A stretch of DNA of 49,853 nucleotides from Lachnospiraceae bacterium (GTDB lineage Bacteria > Bacillota > Clostridia > Lachnospirales > Lachnospiraceae): contig JAGBMJ010000019.1 in assembly GCA_017634975.1 (NCBI GenBank), positions 1-49,853 on the forward strand. The letters are read 5' to 3'. Under the pieces are notes generated by a model. The model was not told the DNA's origin and did no database searches. It saw only the letters and a list, made by a program, of their open reading frames with translations. A program made the translations under genes and the position numbers. Positions 40,749 to 47,703 of the stretch are shown here, piece by piece; position 1 is the stretch's first letter, and each line of letters opens with the position of its first letter.

Positions 40749-41698
40749 TGCAGGCGTATCAACCCTCGGAAGCATATCAGGTATGCAGACTTTGTCCGCG
40801 TGCTTGTTGTATCGACCGGAGCGCAGGCAAAAGAGGATTTTGTGGTGCCGATGCACAGCTTCGGATAGCAAGAGCGGCTCTGCATTATTGGGAAGAACCG
40901 TGCATCTCCGGAACGGAAGGTTCCGGTGCGGTTTTTTTTACGGGGTGTAATCTTGGCTGCGTTTTTTGTCAGAATTATGAGATTTCCCATTTGGCGACGG
41001 GGATGACAGGAACGACTGTCAGTCCGCAGCGTCTGGCGGAGATCTTTTTTTCTTTACGGGATCAGCAAGCCAACAATATCAATCTGGTCACTGCGGATGT
41101 GCATATTCCTGCAGTTGCGGAGGCTATCCGGTTCGCAAAAACACAGGGACTGTCGATTCCGGTGATCTTCAACAGTTCTGCATATGTGACAGTCGAAAGT
41201 CTGCATATGCTGGAAGGTCTTGTGGATGTGTATCTTCCGGATTTTAAATTTTATTCTTCCTCCAAGGCGGCAAAATATCTGCGCGCGGCAGACTATCCAC
41301 AGACCGCCCGCAGGGCGATCGAAGAGATGGTGCGTCAGGTGGGAGCGTGTGTCTTTGATGCAAAAGGCAGGATACAAAAGGGTGTGATCGTACGCCATTT
41401 ACTGATGCCGCATGGTCTGCTGGAAGCCAAGATGATCGTAAAGGAACTTTATCGCACCTATAAGGATGGGATATATCTGTCCCTGATGAATCAGTACACT
41501 CCGATCACGGCACATCTGAAAGACTATCCGGAACTGCGGAAAGGACCGTCGGAAGCGGAATACACGGATCTGATCGAATATGCGCTTGCGCTTGGCGTGA
41601 CAAATGCTTATATGCAGGAAGGCGGTACCGTATCGGAGAGTTTTATCCCCGCATTTGACGGGACCGGAGTAGAAAACGAAGAAGGGATGCCGGTTTGA
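40748..41698 (+). CDS. Radical SAM protein related to PFL-activating enzyme (COG1313/PflX-like)
   Basis: This 316-residue protein has the radical SAM cluster motif C67-x3-C71-x2-C74 (TGCNLGCVFCQNYEIS). N-terminal cysteines C13, C16, C20 and C32 (VCRLCPRACC, GFCG) probably hold a further metal or Fe-S site. Later segments FFSLRDQQANNINLVTADVH and VDVYLPDFKFYSSSKAAKYL fit the PflX-like branch of radical SAM enzymes, whose substrate is not established. Its ATG uses the last base of the preceding stop (TAATG), which suggests coupling to the EAL protein. The phosphoesterase gene follows at once. Confidence 0.9.
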   Translation: MQAYQPSEAYQVCRLCPRACCIDRSAGKRGFCGADAQLRIARAALHYWEEPCISGTEGSGAVFFTGCNLGCVFCQNYEISHLATGMTGTTVSPQRLAEIFFSLRDQQANNINLVTADVHIPAVAEAIRFAKTQGLSIPVIFNSSAYVTVESLHMLEGLVDVYLPDFKFYSSSKAAKYLRAADYPQTARRAIEEMVRQVGACVFDAKGRIQKGVIVRHLLMPHGLLEAKMIVKELYRTYKDGIYLSLMNQYTPITAHLKDYPELRKGPSEAEYTDLIEYALALGVTNAYMQEGGTVSESFIPAFDGTGVENEEGMPV

Positions 41699-41721
41699 GA
41701 AGAAAAGGAGGAAAACGCCCT

Positions 41722-42384
41722 GTGCGATACTATATAGCGGATTGTCATTTTTTTCACGATAATCTGAACCATCGGATGGATATGCGCGGTTTTGCGGATG
41801 CAGAGCAGATGAATGCGTATATGATCGGACAATGGAATAATAAAATACGAAAGAATGATGAAGTGGTGATCCTCGGAGATTTTTCGTTCGGCAAAGGGGA
41901 AGAAACCAACAGGATCCTGGAACAGCTGAACGGGAGACTGTTTCTGATCCGGGGCAATCATGATGACCGGTATTTAAAAGACCGGGCATTTCGCAAAGAT
42001 CGTTTTGAATGGATCAAAGATTATGAAAAATTGCATGATAATGGCCGGAGTGTGGTACTCAGCCATTATCCGGTTTTCTGTTATGACGGTCAATACCGGC
42101 GGGATGCACAGGGGCGTCCGAAGACCTATATGCTGTATGGACACGTGCACGATACCTACGATGAGATCCTTGTAAACCGTTTTGTCCGGGAAACGAAAGA
42201 TGCCGTGCGGATGGCGCATGGACAGACCGAAGAAAAAAATATCCCATGTCAGATGATCAACTGCTTTTGTATGTATTCCGATTATATTCCTTTATCTTTG
42301 GACGAATGGATCGAGCTGGATGCTGCCAGGCGTCAGAAACTCGATCAGAGCAGTGCTTTTAATTCATCCACGGAAAAGGTATAG
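41722..42384 (+). CDS. Metallophosphoesterase (calcineurin-like)
   Basis: This 220-residue protein starts at GTG 41722, ten bases after AAGGAGG (41705-41711); a longer reading from TTG 41695 has no site. The metal-binding motifs are all visible: DCHFFH (Asp7, His9), VILGDFSFG, RGNHDDRY, VLSHYPVF and YGHVHDTY. It is a small cytoplasmic member of the family with unknown substrate. The gene follows the radical SAM gene by 23 bases. Its last 40 bases overlap the 3' end of hslO on the minus strand. Confidence 0.92.
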   Translation: MRYYIADCHFFHDNLNHRMDMRGFADAEQMNAYMIGQWNNKIRKNDEVVILGDFSFGKGEETNRILEQLNGRLFLIRGNHDDRYLKDRAFRKDRFEWIKDYEKLHDNGRSVVLSHYPVFCYDGQYRRDAQGRPKTYMLYGHVHDTYDEILVNRFVRETKDAVRMAHGQTEEKNIPCQMINCFCMYSDYIPLSLDEWIELDAARRQKLDQSSAFNSSTEKV

Positions 42385-43205
42385 TCTTTGTTGCAGAAGT
42401 CGCAGTGCAAAGTCACGGGACGGTCGTCGGCGATCATTTTGTCCAGCTCTTTCCGCCCCAGGCTGATAAGCGCTTTGGTGACACGTTCGCGGTCACAGTT
42501 ACAATGGTACTGTACGGGACGCACGGCTTCGATTTCAATCTCTCCTAAGATATCCTGCATCATTTCCTCGGGAGTCTTTCCCTGCAGAAAGTAATCCGTC
42601 ACACTGCGTACTTTGCCAAGGGCCTGTTCCAGCGCCGAGATGGTATCCTCGGAAGCAAAGGGCAGCAGCTGGATGATAAAACCGCCGGCATGCTTTACGG
42701 ACAAATCGGTATCTACCAATACACCGAGTCCTACGGAGGTAGGCACCTGTTCACTGGAGGCGAAATAATACGTAAGATCCTCACCGATCTCGCCGGAAAC
42801 CAGGGAGGTCTGCCCGACATAGGGTTCTTTCAGTCCCAGGTCTTTGATCACGCATAAGGTCCCATGGCCGATGGCTGTGCCCACATCCAGATGACCGTTT
42901 GCTTTCAGCGGCAGTTCCACAGCCGGATCATAGAGCAGTCCTTTTACATTTCCATGGGCATCCGCTGTCACGGCAGCCTGTCGGATCGGACCGTCACCGT
43001 CGATCTTTAAGGTGATAAGATCCTCTTCATTTTTACACATCGCGCCCATCATCGCGGCACCGGTAAGCAGACGGCCCAATGCGGCCGTGCACACCGGGTA
43101 GGTGTGATGGATCTGCTGTGCTTTATTTACGGTTTCTTTGGTATAGGCGGCCAAAAATCGTACTTCGTTGCCGAAGGCCAGCCCCTGTAGGATCTGATCG
43201 TTCAT
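42345..43205 (-). CDS. hslO: Redox-regulated chaperone Hsp33
   Basis: This 286-residue holdase protects unfolding proteins during oxidative stress. It starts MNDQILQGLAFGNEVRFLAA, has the family segments GRLLTGAAMMGAMCKNEEDL and GTLCVIKDLGLKEPYVGQT, and ends in the zinc-binding redox switch C235-x-C237 (HCNCDRERV) with C268-x2-C271 (LHCDFCNKDY). All four cysteines are present, so it should be redox-active. It lies nine bases after the aldo-keto reductase gene, behind an AAGGAA site, as the last gene of a minus-strand run. Confidence 0.97.
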   Translation of the reverse strand: MNDQILQGLAFGNEVRFLAAYTKETVNKAQQIHHTYPVCTAALGRLLTGAAMMGAMCKNEEDLITLKIDGDGPIRQAAVTADAHGNVKGLLYDPAVELPLKANGHLDVGTAIGHGTLCVIKDLGLKEPYVGQTSLVSGEIGEDLTYYFASSEQVPTSVGLGVLVDTDLSVKHAGGFIIQLLPFASEDTISALEQALGKVRSVTDYFLQGKTPEEMMQDILGEIEIEAVRPVQYHCNCDRERVTKALISLGRKELDKMIADDRPVTLHCDFCNKDYTFSVDELKALL

Positions 43206-43214
43206 ATTCGTTCC

Positions 43215-44408
43215 TTATTTCCCTGATTTTTTACGGAGCATCCACCATCTGGCGATGTTCAGCCCGATCTTGTAGTAGAAAGGCCGCAGCTCTTTATCCG
43301 CAACTTTGATCATTTTACGGATCTCGATGTGCTGCGGGCAGTGGGATTCACATTTGCCGCATTCCACACACTGATCGGCAAATGCCGGATCTTTGCGCAG
43401 GCCGATGGTCTGTGCAAATTCGTGGCGTGCTTCTCCTTTATTCTCGGTATAGATCTTGTTGTAACACTGGAACAGACCGGGAATGTCTACGCCTTTCGGG
43501 CATGGCATACAGTAGCGGCATCCGGTGCATCCGATTTTGACGTTTTCTTTGATCAACGCACGCAGGGTTTCGATGGTTTCCTGTTCGGCTTCGGTAAAAC
43601 TGCCTGCGGCTGCCTCGGAGGCAATACGGCAGTTTTCCTCCACCATTTCTGTGGAATTCATACCGGATAGGATGCATGTGACACCGGGCTGGTCCCATAG
43701 CCAGCGGAGTGCCCACTCGGCCGCGGACCATTTGTTGGGATGGTCTGCGATGTGCTGTTTTGCCTTTTGCGGGAGCATATCGACCAGCTTGCCGCCGCGC
43801 AGGGGTTCCATGATGATAACAGGAATGCCCTTTTTGTACGCGGTTTCGAGACCGCGGCGTCCGGCCTGGGTATGCTCATCAAGATAGTTGTACTGGATCT
43901 GACAGAAATCCCAGTCATAGTCGTTCAGGATCTGCAAAAACATATCCGTGTCGCCGTGGAAGGAAAAGCCGAGATTGCGGATCGCGCCGGAGGCCTTTTT
44001 TTCCTCGATCCACTGCAGGATCCCCAGATCTTTGAGCTTATGCCAGGAGGCAATGTCTGTCAGCATATGCATCAGATAATAATCCACATAGTCGGTCTGC
44101 AGACGGGAAAGCTGCTCCTGAAAATACTTTTCGATCTGTGCGGTACTGCTGATCAGGTATTGCGGCAGTTTGGTCGCGATATGGATCTTTTCCCGGATCC
44201 CGTTTCGCTTGACGATCTCACCGAGCGCCACTTCGCTTCCCGGATAGATATAGGCGGTATCATAGTAGTTTACACCGGCTTTAAATGCGGTCATCAGTTC
44301 TTTCTCCGCTTTTTCCAGGTCGATACCGGTACCTTTGCGGGAAAAGCGCATGCAGCCATAGCCGAGCTGCGAGATCTCAGTACCGTTCTTGTCTTTGCGA
44401 TAAAGCAT
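43215..44408 (-). CDS. Aldo/keto reductase with C-terminal 4Fe-4S domain
   Basis: This 397-residue protein has an aldo-keto reductase barrel in the first 280 residues, with YDTAYIYPGSE (catalytic Tyr), LMHMLTDIASW and the NADPH-binding region near ILSGMNSTEMVEENCR. The last 110 residues hold two ferredoxin-like cysteine sets: CTGCRYCMPCPKGVDIP and CVECGKCESHCPQHIEI. This fused type is frequent in anaerobic Firmicutes and probably passes electrons from Fe-S clusters; the substrate is unknown. It has a GGAGGT site. A 139-base spacer with a repeat separates it from the upstream TSCPD gene. Confidence 0.93.
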   Translation of the reverse strand: MLYRKDKNGTEISQLGYGCMRFSRKGTGIDLEKAEKELMTAFKAGVNYYDTAYIYPGSEVALGEIVKRNGIREKIHIATKLPQYLISSTAQIEKYFQEQLSRLQTDYVDYYLMHMLTDIASWHKLKDLGILQWIEEKKASGAIRNLGFSFHGDTDMFLQILNDYDWDFCQIQYNYLDEHTQAGRRGLETAYKKGIPVIIMEPLRGGKLVDMLPQKAKQHIADHPNKWSAAEWALRWLWDQPGVTCILSGMNSTEMVEENCRIASEAAAGSFTEAEQETIETLRALIKENVKIGCTGCRYCMPCPKGVDIPGLFQCYNKIYTENKGEARHEFAQTIGLRKDPAFADQCVECGKCESHCPQHIEIRKMIKVADKELRPFYYKIGLNIARWWMLRKKSGK

Positions 44409-44435
44409 GTATTACCTCCGGATCTGTTCCCTGTT

Positions 44436-44463
44436 ACTCGTGCTTGTTAAGTGCTTCATTTAC
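44436..44463. repeat. 28-bp direct repeat copy A
   Basis: The stretch matches 44549-44576 at 27 of 28 positions. Read on the minus strand it encodes NEALNKHE and a stop, the same as the C terminus of the TSCPD gene. It is a duplicated gene end lying in the spacer before the aldo-keto reductase. Confidence 0.8.
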
Positions 44464-44546
44464 CTGATGTCGCTAAACTCAAGCTTCGCGTTTGCTCGCT
44501 TTCGTTAAGTTCGGCAGGTAAGTGAGCACTAAACGCGCACTTCGTT

Positions 44547-44804
44547 TCACTCGTGCTTGTTAAGTGCTTCACTTACGGCTTTTGACAGCTGATCCGCACA
44601 GGAAGTACCGCGCCCGCCGCAGTCATTACCACGCAGCAAGGATGCGATCTGTGAAGCATCGGCGCCTTCCACCAGTCGGCCGATCGCTTTCAGGTTTCCG
44701 TTGCATCCGCCGACAAAACGTACATTGTGCAGTTTTCCGTTATCAATCTCAAAATCGATCTGCCTGGAGCATACGCCCTGCGGATAATACGTGTAATTTT
44801 CCAT
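44547..44804 (-). CDS. TSCPD-domain protein (TIGR03905 family)
   Basis: This 85-residue protein shows the conserved cysteine pattern of the TSCPD domain found at the C end of vitamin B12-dependent ribonucleotide reductases: GVCSRQIDFEIDNGKLHNV, FVGGCNGNLKAIGRLVEG, and NDCGGRGTSCADQLSKAV. Stand-alone versions are common in Clostridia and are of unknown function, perhaps metal- or redox-linked. It starts four bases after the patatin stop; its GGAGG site is formed by the last codons of that gene. Its 3' end is duplicated in the spacer beyond. Confidence 0.88.
   Translation of the reverse strand: MENYTYYPQGVCSRQIDFEIDNGKLHNVRFVGGCNGNLKAIGRLVEGADASQIASLLRGNDCGGRGTSCADQLSKAVSEALNKHE
44549..44576. 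repeat. 28-bp direct repeat copy B (inside the TSCPD gene end)
   Basis: This is the in-gene copy, encoding SEALNKHE on the minus strand. The 85 bases between the copies include AAGTGAGCACTAAACGCGCACTT and similar short symmetries typical of intergenic repeat DNA. Confidence 0.8.
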
Positions 44805-44808
44805 GTTC

Positions 44809-45684
44809 TTAATCCTCCAGATATTTTTTCATTGCCTCATAGTTCTGCGCAGCATCGTGATACCCTTGCAGATACAGCGCTTTCAGTTTATTTTTATCTT
44901 TTTCGATCCGGTTGATCTTAAAAAGCGGTTCCGGGCGGAAAACAAATACATGTCCGTCCGCTTCCAGCTTTTGAATATAGTCCAGCGTCCGGTTGTAGAC
45001 CTGATAGCGCCGTCTCATAACTACGGGTACCATGGGGTAATCCTTATATCGGATGCACATTGCCCGGGTATTGGCGTGCGAGATCGGTTTCTTCCGGTAG
45101 CCTTTCGGCTGGGTCAGAACGATGACATTCTTCCGGTTCCCATCCAGAATGGAACGGCGAATGGGGATGGAGTCGACCATACCGCCATCCAGATACAGCT
45201 TCCCGTTAAAGCTCACATTGCGTGAGACCAGGGGCAGGGAAGCGGATGCCTGCACGGCCGTGATATCGGTTCGCATATCTTTCATCGGCAGGTATTCGGC
45301 CTCACCGGTTTCGATATTGACAGCTACCGCAAAGCATTTGCCCGGATAGGCGGCTGCTGCATCGTAATCGTAGGGATCCAGCTCGTTCGGGATGCGATCG
45401 TAGCAAAAATCCACGCCGAAGAGATCACCGGTTTTCAACAGACTTTTGGTACTGCAATACTCCGGGTCGTCCAGATAATCCAGGGAGATGCGATATGCAC
45501 GACCGATCTGACCGGACATATAGCTGGATAAATGACAGGCACCTGCCGATACACCGTAGCAGGACGAGAACTGAAGCCCTTTCTCCATAAAAAAGTCCAG
45601 AATGCCCGCAGTATAGAGACCACGCATCCCGCCGCCCTCCAAAACAAGACCGGCACGTACCAATTCTTTATGTTCCGTATTCAT
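44809..45684 (-). CDS. Patatin-like phospholipase
   Basis: This 291-residue protein has the patatin oxyanion loop GLVLEGGGMRGLYTAG (13-27), the nucleophile elbow GVSAG (Ser46) and the catalytic Asp in LYLDGGMVDSIPI. The rest of the fold (RNVIVLTQPKGYRKKPI and similar) fits the bacterial YjjU/RssA-like branch. Members are lipid acyl hydrolases acting inside the cell; the substrate is unknown. No signal peptide is present. It is the first gene of the minus-strand run. Confidence 0.93.
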   Translation of the reverse strand: MNTEHKELVRAGLVLEGGGMRGLYTAGILDFFMEKGLQFSSCYGVSAGACHLSSYMSGQIGRAYRISLDYLDDPEYCSTKSLLKTGDLFGVDFCYDRIPNELDPYDYDAAAAYPGKCFAVAVNIETGEAEYLPMKDMRTDITAVQASASLPLVSRNVSFNGKLYLDGGMVDSIPIRRSILDGNRKNVIVLTQPKGYRKKPISHANTRAMCIRYKDYPMVPVVMRRRYQVYNRTLDYIQKLEADGHVFVFRPEPLFKINRIEKDKNKLKALYLQGYHDAAQNYEAMKKYLED

Positions 45685-46035
45685 AATAATATTTGATCAT
45701 CCTTCGCTTTATCAGTATCATTGTTATAATTTATAAATTCCTATTTATTCTACCATGGTTAGGACGGGTGTCAATGGGGAGGGTTCTTACGAGGCTACCT
45801 TTTGGATACGATCACAGCCCAAAACACTTCGGTTGAAATGGTCTAAAAATGAAAAAAATTTCAGGACGGTTTATATACTACATATGCAGAAAGGGATATA
45901 CCAGATACTACATATTGCGTGAAATGTCGGATTCATAAGGAGTTCGGAGCATGTTCCCTGTGTTCACGGGAAAAATAGTAATGGAAAATATGTAAACCAT
46001 GTGATATATATATTATTGGAGAGGTATAACCTGTT
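45685..46035. other. Intergenic region between divergent genes, with repeated ATACTACATAT
   Basis: This 351-base AT-rich stretch between the patatin gene (leftward) and the YcxB gene (rightward) contains no plausible gene. The 11-mer ATACTACATAT occurs twice, at 45875-45885 and 45905-45915, exactly 30 bases (about three helical turns) apart. GATATA repeats and a GAGAGG ribosome site (46019-46024) precede the YcxB start. The repeats may be regulator sites for the rightward operon. Confidence 0.5.
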
Positions 46036-46599
46036 ATGGCAAAACTGATGTATGAAAATCGTTTCATACTTACCCGAAAGCTGCATAAGGAGTATTTTCG
46101 CTTCTGTTATCGGAAATTGCAGAAACGTACACAGCTGATCTCGGGACTGCTGGCATTGGTTTCTCTCGGGGCATCCGCCTGGTTATTTCTGGGATTGCAC
46201 AGCGTTCCGGGGGCGGTGATCGGGCTGATCCTCACGAGCTATTTTGTATTTGTCATCTTTTTTGGCTATGCTTTCCGTGAGTGGCTGCAATACCGTGAAC
46301 TGCAGGATCTGCATGGCAAGGCGATCGTCAATCTGGTACGGTTCCATTCGGATCAGGTGCAGGTGACGGTAAACAAAACGAAGTTTTCCTTTAAGTACAG
46401 CACTATTGTACGGGCTTACGAATCTGAAGAACTGCTGATCCTGATCCTGGGAAAAAAGGGAATGCTGGAACATGGGCAGCCGTTATACAAGAATGGATTT
46501 ACCGGAAAGATCCCGCTGAAAGAGTTTAAGAGATTTATTAATGCGAAAACAGCGAAAGATATATTTTCGCCGGAAGAACAGATAACGGAGACTCGTTAG
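46036..46599 (+). CDS. YcxB-like membrane protein
   Basis: This 187-residue protein starts with a polar N terminus (MYENRFILTRKLHKEYFRFC) and has two close membrane helices (about 35-53 and 57-77). A C-terminal beta-rich YcxB domain follows (HSDQVQVTVNKTKFSFKYST, LLILILGKKGMLEHG). The family is widespread in Firmicutes and of unknown function, usually a membrane-associated accessory protein. It is followed one base later by the HD-GYP response regulator, so the two are probably coupled. Confidence 0.8.
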   Translation: MAKLMYENRFILTRKLHKEYFRFCYRKLQKRTQLISGLLALVSLGASAWLFLGLHSVPGAVIGLILTSYFVFVIFFGYAFREWLQYRELQDLHGKAIVNLVRFHSDQVQVTVNKTKFSFKYSTIVRAYESEELLILILGKKGMLEHGQPLYKNGFTGKIPLKEFKRFINAKTAKDIFSPEEQITETR

Positions 46600-46600
46600 T

Positions 46601-47674
46601 ATGGCAAGAAATACGATCTTAATCGCAGATGATGATGAGGAGAACAGAAGCTTTTTAAAAGATCTGTTCAAAGCAAACTACCAGACGGCAACGACAGCAA
46701 ACGGTCGTGAGGCTATGGAGTATCTGATGGAACATCAGAAAGATGTAGCCCTGATCCTTCTGGATATGCATATGCCGGTGGTAGACGGGCGTGCGCTTTT
46801 GAAGGTGTTGTTTCAAAAGGGCGTGACCAAACGTATCCCTATTGTCATGATGACAACGAGTCAGGACAATGACTTGGTGAAGGAGTGTTATGCAAACGGT
46901 GCTGTGGATTTTATCCTGAAACCGTTCATTTCGGACATCGTTTACGGACGTGTCAGAAATACATTGTCTTTGTTCCATAGCAAATCGCAGCTGGAGAGCA
47001 TTATCAGTCAGCAGACAGCGCAGATCAAGGAGAAAAACAAGGAACTGAAATCCACGAATGACCGCCTGATGGAACTGGTAGGATCGATCACGGAATTCCG
47101 TAATATGGAGTCGAACGGGCATATCAAGAAGATCAAAGCGATATCCCATATTCTGGCAGAGGCTCTGGGACGATTTTATCCTGCGGATTACGATCTGCCG
47201 CCCGAACGGATCGAGGCGATCGAGAGTGCGTCGGCGCTTCATGATATCGGAATGATCGCGATCTCCGATACGATACTGTTAAAACCGGGAAAGCTTACGG
47301 CAGATGAATTCGAAGTGATCAAATCGCATACGACCCGCGGCTGCGAGATCCTGGATCAGATCCGGGAACTGCAGAGTAAGGATACGATCGAGATCAGTTA
47401 CAACATTGTGCGTCATCATCATGAAAAATACGATGGAAGCGGATACCCGGATCATCTTGCCGGGGAGGATATTCCGATCGAGGCGCAGATCGTCTCCCTT
47501 GCAGATGTGTATGATTCCCTGATCTCGGATCGCAGCTATCGTGATGCATTTGATATGGATAAGGCATATACGATGATCATGCAGGGCGATGCGGGTTCTT
47601 TTTCCGAAAAAATGCTGGAGTGTTTTTCAAAAGCACGACCGGTGATCGAAATGGCATGTAAGAAGTTTACCTGA
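46601..47674 (+). CDS. Response regulator with HD-GYP c-di-GMP phosphodiesterase domain
   Basis: This 357-residue protein has a receiver domain at the N terminus with the acidic cluster DDD (10-12), phospho-acceptor Asp55 (LILLDMHMPVVDG) and the switch Lys in FILKPF. After a coiled linker (about 125-160) comes an HD-GYP domain: LHDIGMIAI (His214, Asp215), KSHTTRGCEIL, VRHHHEKYDGSGYP (GYP 281-283) and SLADVYDSLISDRSYR. HD-GYP enzymes break down c-di-GMP to GMP or pGpG, here probably under phosphorylation control. No histidine kinase is adjacent. With the FapA-like gene it forms a candidate c-di-GMP or motility-linked cluster. Confidence 0.92.
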   Translation: MARNTILIADDDEENRSFLKDLFKANYQTATTANGREAMEYLMEHQKDVALILLDMHMPVVDGRALLKVLFQKGVTKRIPIVMMTTSQDNDLVKECYANGAVDFILKPFISDIVYGRVRNTLSLFHSKSQLESIISQQTAQIKEKNKELKSTNDRLMELVGSITEFRNMESNGHIKKIKAISHILAEALGRFYPADYDLPPERIEAIESASALHDIGMIAISDTILLKPGKLTADEFEVIKSHTTRGCEILDQIRELQSKDTIEISYNIVRHHHEKYDGSGYPDHLAGEDIPIEAQIVSLADVYDSLISDRSYRDAFDMDKAYTMIMQGDAGSFSEKMLECFSKARPVIEMACKKFT

Positions 47675-47703
47675 TGTTTTGAAGGTATGATTGGGGGGTA
47701 TGG

